Below are positions 59,473 through 64,000 of a DNA stretch of 64,000 nucleotides, piece by piece (position 1 is the stretch's first letter; each line of letters begins with the position of its first letter). This DNA is from Oscillospiraceae bacterium (lineage in GTDB: Bacteria > Bacillota > Clostridia > Monoglobales > WRAG01), in assembly GCA_009780345.1 (NCBI GenBank), contig WRAG01000007.1, positions 1-64,000 on the forward strand. Direction: 5' to 3'. The notes beneath the pieces were generated by a model. That model did not search any database, was not told the DNA's origin, and saw nothing but the letters and a program-made list of their open reading frames with translations. The position numbers and the translations under genes are program-made.

Positions 59473-61545
59473 ATGAAGACATATGAAACTTCTCAGATTA
59501 GGAATTTTTGCCTGCTTGGGCAGGGAAATTCGGGGAAAACATTGCTGGCGGAAACCATGTTGTTTACCGCGGGAACAATTGACCGCGTAGGCAAAACCGC
59601 GGACGGCAACACCACCATGGACTTCGACAGCGAAGAAATAAAACGGCAGTTTTCGATTTCTTCCGCCGTTGCCGCATGCGAATGGAAAAATTCGAAATAT
59701 AATATTATCGACGCGCCGGGAGATTTCGATTTCGTCGGCGAAGTGAATCAAGCGGTTAGCGCGGCAGACGCTGCCATTATAGTAATCAGCGGCAAATCCG
59801 GACTTTTGGTCGGCGCGGAAAAGGCGTGGGATTATACCGAGAAGCAGAAGATGCCAAAAATCATTTTTGTCAACAAAGTGGACGAAGAGGGCGTTGACTA
59901 CGTCGCGCTTTTAGAGCAACTGCGCGCGAAATACGGCAAGCGTATCGCGCCGTTCCAAATTCCAATCAGAGAAGGCGACAATATCGTAGGATTTATCAAT
60001 GTCGTTGAAAACGAGGCGCGTCGATTCGAAAAAGGGCACACCGTTACCGCGTCCATTCCTGAAGGAATGGAAACCGAAATCGAGCCTGTTCGTGAAATGA
60101 TAAACGAAGCGGTTGCGGAAAGCAGCGAAGAGTTGATGGAGAAGTTTTTCGCCGGCGAGGCGTTTACGTTGGAAGAAACGTACAGCGCGCTTCGCTCCGG
60201 CGTCGCGGCGGGCGATATTGTTCCGGTTTTATGCGGAAGTTCGGTGAACTCGCTCGGAATTTCGTCGCTTATGAATGCAATCTTCGCGTACTTCCCAACC
60301 TGCGAGGGCAAAACAACGCTCGCAATCGGCAAAGACGGCGCGGAAGTCGCGATTCCTGCGAATTCGTCCGATCCTGTGTCGTTGTTTGTATTTAAAACCG
60401 TTGCCGATCCGTACGTCGGAAAATTATCTTACTTCAAGGTGAATTCGGGCACATTGACGCCGGACACAACTCTTTACAATCCAAATTCCGATTCGAACGA
60501 GAAAATCGGCAAAATATTTATCCTGCAAGGCAAAAAGCAGATTGAAGTTGACAAACTTATGGCGGGCGATATCGGCGCGGTGACTAAACTGTCCGGCACA
60601 AACACCGGCGACACATTGTGCGCGCAAGGAAGTTTTGTAAAATTCCCGGCAATCGCGTTTGACGAACCGAATATGGCGCTTGCGATCGTTCCGAAAGCCA
60701 AGGGCGACGAGGAAAAAATCGGGCAAGGACTTAACAAACTTATGGAAGAAGATAAAACTTTCAAGTTTTACAACAATCCCGAAACGCATCAGCTGATTAT
60801 CATGGGGCTGGGCGATAAGCACCTTGACGTAATTGTAAGCAAACTTAAAAACAAGTTCGGCGTTGACGTTGATTTGACTCCGCCGAGAGTTGCGTACCGT
60901 GAGACGATTCGCAAGAAAACTTCCACCGAATATACGCATAAGAAACAATCGGGCGGAAGCGGACAGTATGCGAAGGTTGTTATCGAGTTCGAGCCGAATC
61001 TTGCTGATCCGAATAGTTCTGAGCTTTTGTTTGAAGAAAAGGTGTTCGGCGGCGCGGTTCCGCGAAACTTCTTCACTGCCGTGGAAAAAGGAATTCAGGA
61101 AAGTATGATAAAAGGTGTATTGGCGGGTTATCCTGTCGTTGGACTTAAAGCGACGTTGACTGACGGAAAGCATCATCCGGTTGACTCAAACGATATGGCG
61201 TTTCAGCTTGCGGCGAGGGGCGCTTATAAAGAAGGATTAGCAAAAGCAAGCCCGGCGCTGCTCGAGCCTATCGGAACTTTGAAAATTTACGTTCCCGAAA
61301 GTTATACCGGCGACATTATCGGCGATATAAACAAGCGGCGCGGGCAAATGATGGGAATGACCCCACAAGCGGACGGACTTACCGAAATTGTCGCGGAAGT
61401 TCCGATGTCTGAAATGCATACATACGCGTCGGATTTGCGTTCTATCACGCAAGGGCGCGGGAAATTCTCCCTTCATTTCGAGCGTTATCAAGACGCGCCG
61501 AGCAATATCGCTGACAAAGTGATGAAGGAAAGTAAAGAAGGATAG
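59473..61545 (+). CDS. EF-G-like translational GTPase (paralogue)
   Basis: 690 residues with all EF-G domains. G1 is GQGNSGKT (16-23), G3 is DAPGDFD (80-86) and G4 NKVD. In canonical EF-G G3 is DTPGH; here Asp84 replaces the catalytic histidine, and switch I reads RQFSIS in place of RGITI. Such paralogues in Clostridia are annotated EF-G or FusA2; they may act in recycling or under stress, not as the main translocase. SD GGAGGG lies 9 bases before ATG 59473. A structured leader precedes it. Confidence 0.9.
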   Translation: MKTYETSQIRNFCLLGQGNSGKTLLAETMLFTAGTIDRVGKTADGNTTMDFDSEEIKRQFSISSAVAACEWKNSKYNIIDAPGDFDFVGEVNQAVSAADAAIIVISGKSGLLVGAEKAWDYTEKQKMPKIIFVNKVDEEGVDYVALLEQLRAKYGKRIAPFQIPIREGDNIVGFINVVENEARRFEKGHTVTASIPEGMETEIEPVREMINEAVAESSEELMEKFFAGEAFTLEETYSALRSGVAAGDIVPVLCGSSVNSLGISSLMNAIFAYFPTCEGKTTLAIGKDGAEVAIPANSSDPVSLFVFKTVADPYVGKLSYFKVNSGTLTPDTTLYNPNSDSNEKIGKIFILQGKKQIEVDKLMAGDIGAVTKLSGTNTGDTLCAQGSFVKFPAIAFDEPNMALAIVPKAKGDEEKIGQGLNKLMEEDKTFKFYNNPETHQLIIMGLGDKHLDVIVSKLKNKFGVDVDLTPPRVAYRETIRKKTSTEYTHKKQSGGSGQYAKVVIEFEPNLADPNSSELLFEEKVFGGAVPRNFFTAVEKGIQESMIKGVLAGYPVVGLKATLTDGKHHPVDSNDMAFQLAARGAYKEGLAKASPALLEPIGTLKIYVPESYTGDIIGDINKRRGQMMGMTPQADGLTEIVAEVPMSEMHTYASDLRSITQGRGKFSLHFERYQDAPSNIADKVMKESKEG

Positions 61546-61550
61546 AAATT

Positions 61551-61578
61551 AAAAAAAGAGCCGAAAGGCTCTTTTTTT
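61551..61578. terminator. Bidirectional terminator
   Basis: A-run, GAGCC-GAAA-GGCTC, T-run, between the convergent EF-G-like and PBP genes. Confidence 0.92.
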
Positions 61579-61648
61579 GTTTATAGGAAATTACGCAAAA
61601 CAATTGTGTCTCGCGGGTAATTGTTTGCACAGCTTTTAACGCGGGATT

Positions 61649-61664
61649 GGTGCAGGCTTGCCTG
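61649..61664. repeat. Small GCAGGC-type palindrome
   Basis: GGTGCAGGCTTGCCTGC just before the PBP stop. A version with one base changed lies inside the HIT gene (about 56219-56235). Confidence 0.5.
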
Positions 61665-61669
61665 CTTTT

Positions 61670-63325
61670 CTATCTTCCTATCGCGAATAGTCTATCGCTT
61701 ACTTCTTTAAACACCGGAGCGGCAGAGGTTGCGCCGCGTCGTCCGTTTTGCACGAAAACGGTGATTGCGAACCGCGGATTTTCCGCCGGCGTATAGCCCG
61801 CGAACCACGCGTGAATTTTAAGCGCGCCATTTTCCATCCAACCTGTTTCGGCGGAGGATGTTTTCCCCGCCGCGGTGAAGTTTTCCGGTCGCGCACGGGT
61901 GCCTGTTCCAAACGCAACCGTGCTGCTCATCAGCTGCTGCAACTTTCGCGCGGTTGACTCTCTTATTACCCGCTGATTATCGTTCGTTCGAAAGTTTTCC
62001 TGTATGTTTCCGAATCTGTCAACGAACGCGTCAACTAGATTCAGCGATATTGCGACGCCGTCGTTTGCGACGATATTTATCATGTTCGCGACTTGCAACG
62101 GCGTTAGCAGCGTATCGCCCTGACCGATTGACATGTTGGCGAGCAGCGAGTTTGAAATATGCCGCCTTGACGGAAGTAGTCCTGCCTGTTCGCCGAAGTT
62201 TTCGTAGTTCAGCACAATCGCGTCTAATCCGAATTTTTGGGAATATTCGTTGATAACGTCGTAGCCGAGCGCCATTCCGAGGCGATAAAACGGGATGTTG
62301 CATGAGTACGCGAACGCTTGTTCGAAGGTTATGCGCCCGTGCCCGTAGCGGTTGTTGCAATTGAAGCGCAGTCCTTCAATTTCGATATACCCGCCGCAGA
62401 AGAAGTGTGTATCGTCATTTATCAGACCATGCTCAATCGCGGCGGCGGCGGTTACGATTTTGAATATCGAACCTGCGTCAAACGCTGTAATCGCGCGGTT
62501 TAGAAGCTCGCCATCGGCGCTTTGCAGATGGTCGCTTAAATTATTTTGTGAAAAGTTGCTGCGGCTTGCCATTGCGAGGATATCGCCGGTTTGAACGTCG
62601 GTGACGATGACCGCGCCTCGCTCGATTAGGTCGTCCATAACCGATTCAACCGCTTGTTGCATATGAAAATCGAGGGTCAAACGGAGCCCACCGGGCTCGT
62701 GGCTGATACTTCGTGCTTGCCCGAGATTGGCGATTGGAAATCCGCCATCCGCCCCGTCGCGGATAATGCCGATTCGCTCACGTCCGCCGGATAATATGCC
62801 GTTAAACGCGCGTTCCAGCCCGAAGCCTGCGGTGTCGTCATTTTGCGGGCTGTAGCCGATTACATGGTTGGCAATTCCTGCGTCAGAATATCGTCTTTGG
62901 GTGGAGATAATCCTTGTTCCCGCCTGCTCGGCGGCGTTGATGAAGTTGCTGTCAATTGTGTTAAGCGGAAGCAGGCGTATACCTGCGGGCGGGACTTTGT
63001 CGGTGAGTTCTTCTTGCGTTAAGTCGAGGTTTTGCAAAAGTTCCGCGGTGAATTGCGGGCTTTGTTCCAATATTTCGGCGGAAACGGCGATGGATAGTCC
63101 TGTTTCCGCTTCGGTTAGCGGAAGCATGTTTCGGTCGTAGATTCGTCCGCGTACGTTTCGAGTTTCCATGTCATGACGGCGTTGGTTCACCGCGGCGGCG
63201 GCGAAATATGGTCCGTCGATGTGCGCGATATACCACAATCGCGCGGCTAAGGCGATGAAGCATAGCGTTATCATGAGATTTAGGAATGAAATGCGGCGGC
63301 TTTTGTACGGTTTTTCGTATAACAT
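61670..63325 (-). CDS. Class B penicillin-binding protein
   Basis: 551 residues from ATG 63325 (SD GGGGAG). An N-terminal cytoplasmic tail and membrane helix (about residues 13-32) are followed by a dimerisation domain and the transpeptidase domain with SIFK (SxxK), YSCN (SxN) and AGKTSSAETGW where KTG is expected, so the third motif reads KTS. It belongs to the FtsI/SpoVD group, but I cannot say which; no PASTA domain is present. It crosslinks peptidoglycan during division or spore cortex formation. Confidence 0.88.
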   Translation of the reverse strand: MLYEKPYKSRRISFLNLMITLCFIALAARLWYIAHIDGPYFAAAAVNQRRHDMETRNVRGRIYDRNMLPLTEAETGLSIAVSAEILEQSPQFTAELLQNLDLTQEELTDKVPPAGIRLLPLNTIDSNFINAAEQAGTRIISTQRRYSDAGIANHVIGYSPQNDDTAGFGLERAFNGILSGGRERIGIIRDGADGGFPIANLGQARSISHEPGGLRLTLDFHMQQAVESVMDDLIERGAVIVTDVQTGDILAMASRSNFSQNNLSDHLQSADGELLNRAITAFDAGSIFKIVTAAAAIEHGLINDDTHFFCGGYIEIEGLRFNCNNRYGHGRITFEQAFAYSCNIPFYRLGMALGYDVINEYSQKFGLDAIVLNYENFGEQAGLLPSRRHISNSLLANMSIGQGDTLLTPLQVANMINIVANDGVAISLNLVDAFVDRFGNIQENFRTNDNQRVIRESTARKLQQLMSSTVAFGTGTRARPENFTAAGKTSSAETGWMENGALKIHAWFAGYTPAENPRFAITVFVQNGRRGATSAAPVFKEVSDRLFAIGR

Positions 63326-63380
63326 GAAAAACTCCCCTTTCATAGTGATTGTTGCCATGAAGGGGGAGTTTTATGCTTTG

Positions 63381-63929
63381 TCAGTAGACGTTTTTCTCGG
63401 TAACGATTACCGAGACCGGAATGTCGTGCGAATCGGGATATGCGTCGTCAACGATTTGGAGGTCGAAGCAAATTCCGATTTTTGCCAAAACTTCGCGTTC
63501 AGCCAGATAAATGTCGTAAAACCCTGCACCATAGCCGATTCGGTAGCCATTTTTGTCAAACGCCAATCCGGGGATAACAAACATGGACTTTTTGTTCGGA
63601 AACGCAAGTTCGCAATCGTCGGTCGGTTCTAGGATGCCGTATTTGTTCGCTTTAAGCGGCTGTCCTTTTTCGATGCAGTAAAAATCCATCTTGCGTTTGC
63701 CGGCAATTTTCGGAATACATACTTTTTTCCCTGCGTCCCATGCCTGCTCTATCAAAAGTTGCGTGTCAACTTCGCTTCCGAAGCTTTGATAGGTGAAAAT
63801 TGCGTCACATTCCGAGAATTGAGGAAGTTTTATCACCCGTTCGCAAATTTTCGCGCTTGATTCTGTGATGAATTGGGATGAAAGTTGATTCCTCTGTTGC
63901 AAAAATCGTGCTCGATATTCCTGTTTCAT
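63381..63929 (-). CDS. 5-formyltetrahydrofolate cyclo-ligase
   Basis: 182 residues with the family's features: R-residues near the start (KQEYRARFLQQRNQL), PKIAGKRKMDFYCI, the ATP-binding loop GYRIGYGAGFYDIYL with the conserved G-Y-G-x-G-x-Y-D and a terminal PVSVIVTEK. It converts 5-formyl-THF to methenyl-THF. SD AAGGG precedes ATG 63929. Confidence 0.93.
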   Translation of the reverse strand: MKQEYRARFLQQRNQLSSQFITESSAKICERVIKLPQFSECDAIFTYQSFGSEVDTQLLIEQAWDAGKKVCIPKIAGKRKMDFYCIEKGQPLKANKYGILEPTDDCELAFPNKKSMFVIPGLAFDKNGYRIGYGAGFYDIYLAEREVLAKIGICFDLQIVDDAYPDSHDIPVSVIVTEKNVY

Positions 63930-63939
63930 ATTTTAACCC

Positions 63940-64000
63940 TTATACGCTTACTTTCAACGTCATGATCGCGTATGGTTTAACCGAAATTTTCACCGCGTTG
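63940..64000 (-). CDS. C-terminal end of a protein, possibly a glycosidase (partial)
   Basis: On the minus strand an open frame enters from the right edge and ends with TAA at 63940-63942. The last residues read NAVKISVKPYAIMTLKVSV. A terminal beta-strand of the type vkPyeimTlkv is common at the end of glycoside hydrolases (for example GH38 or GH51), but 20 residues do not allow an assignment. It lies 10 bases before the cyclo-ligase start. Confidence 0.4.
   Translation of the reverse strand, partial: NAVKISVKPYAIMTLKVSV

Overview
The window looks like a chromosome segment of an endospore-forming Bacillota, most likely a member of the Clostridia. It carries a recognisable spoIIID, Clostridia-type envelope genes, SD-led genes and the usual Gram-positive sets rpmH-rnpA-yidD-yidC-jag and frr-uppS-cdsA-dxr-rseP. 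No rRNA or tRNA gene was seen. I cannot name a genus.

Layout. 1-144 is the start of a secreted protein running off the left edge. About 352-6161 is a 5.8 kb AT-rich integrative element. It holds a large serine recombinase, a DUF4143 ATPase, a putative replication protein that needs a -1 frameshift, a possible partner protein, and two gene remnants. It sits in an M23 peptidase gene next to spoIIID, and both attachment junctions can be read at base level. 7.1-17.1 kb holds padR-(permease prefix)-DUF4097, an OmpR-type two-component system with a PepSY-like secreted protein, and a YdjG-like/SPFH/zinc-ribbon set. 17.2-22.3 kb is one very large alpha-2-macroglobulin-like protein. 22.9-28.1 kb is a MerR regulator divergent from a heterodimeric ABC exporter plus HlyD-like adaptor. 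28.7-32.1 kb holds two M16 peptidases and rlmB. 32.7-39.3 kb holds pyrH, frr-uppS and cdsA-dxr-rseP. 39.3-44.2 kb holds a TraB/GumN protein, dapB, dapA and asd. 45.5-48.1 kb is the rpmH cluster. 48.3-49.6 kb is a WYL regulator with a co-regulated zinc-ribbon protein. 50-55.8 kb holds DUF1015, hom, lysC and an F420 ligase-like gene. 55.9-64 kb holds a HIT protein, alaS, a type I toxin-antitoxin pair, an EF-G paralogue, a PBP and 5-FTHF cyclo-ligase.

How genes work together. lysC, asd, dapA, dapB and hom give most of the early aspartate pathway, although they are scattered. uppS, cdsA, dxr and rseP form the isoprenoid/phospholipid block. The OmpR system appears to read 11-bp phased TTAACA-type boxes in front of itself and of the following secreted gene. 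The WYL regulator has the same operator-promoter in front of itself and its neighbour.

Most notable non-coding signals: (1) a ~122-nt structured 5' leader present twice, before rpmH and before the EF-G paralogue, with compensatory changes in its helices; (2) a type I toxin-antitoxin locus upstream of alaS; (3) eight long mosaic, hairpin-rich intergenic repeat blocks, about 5 kb in total, some with nested insertions; (4) the reconstructed attP/attB of the integrative element.
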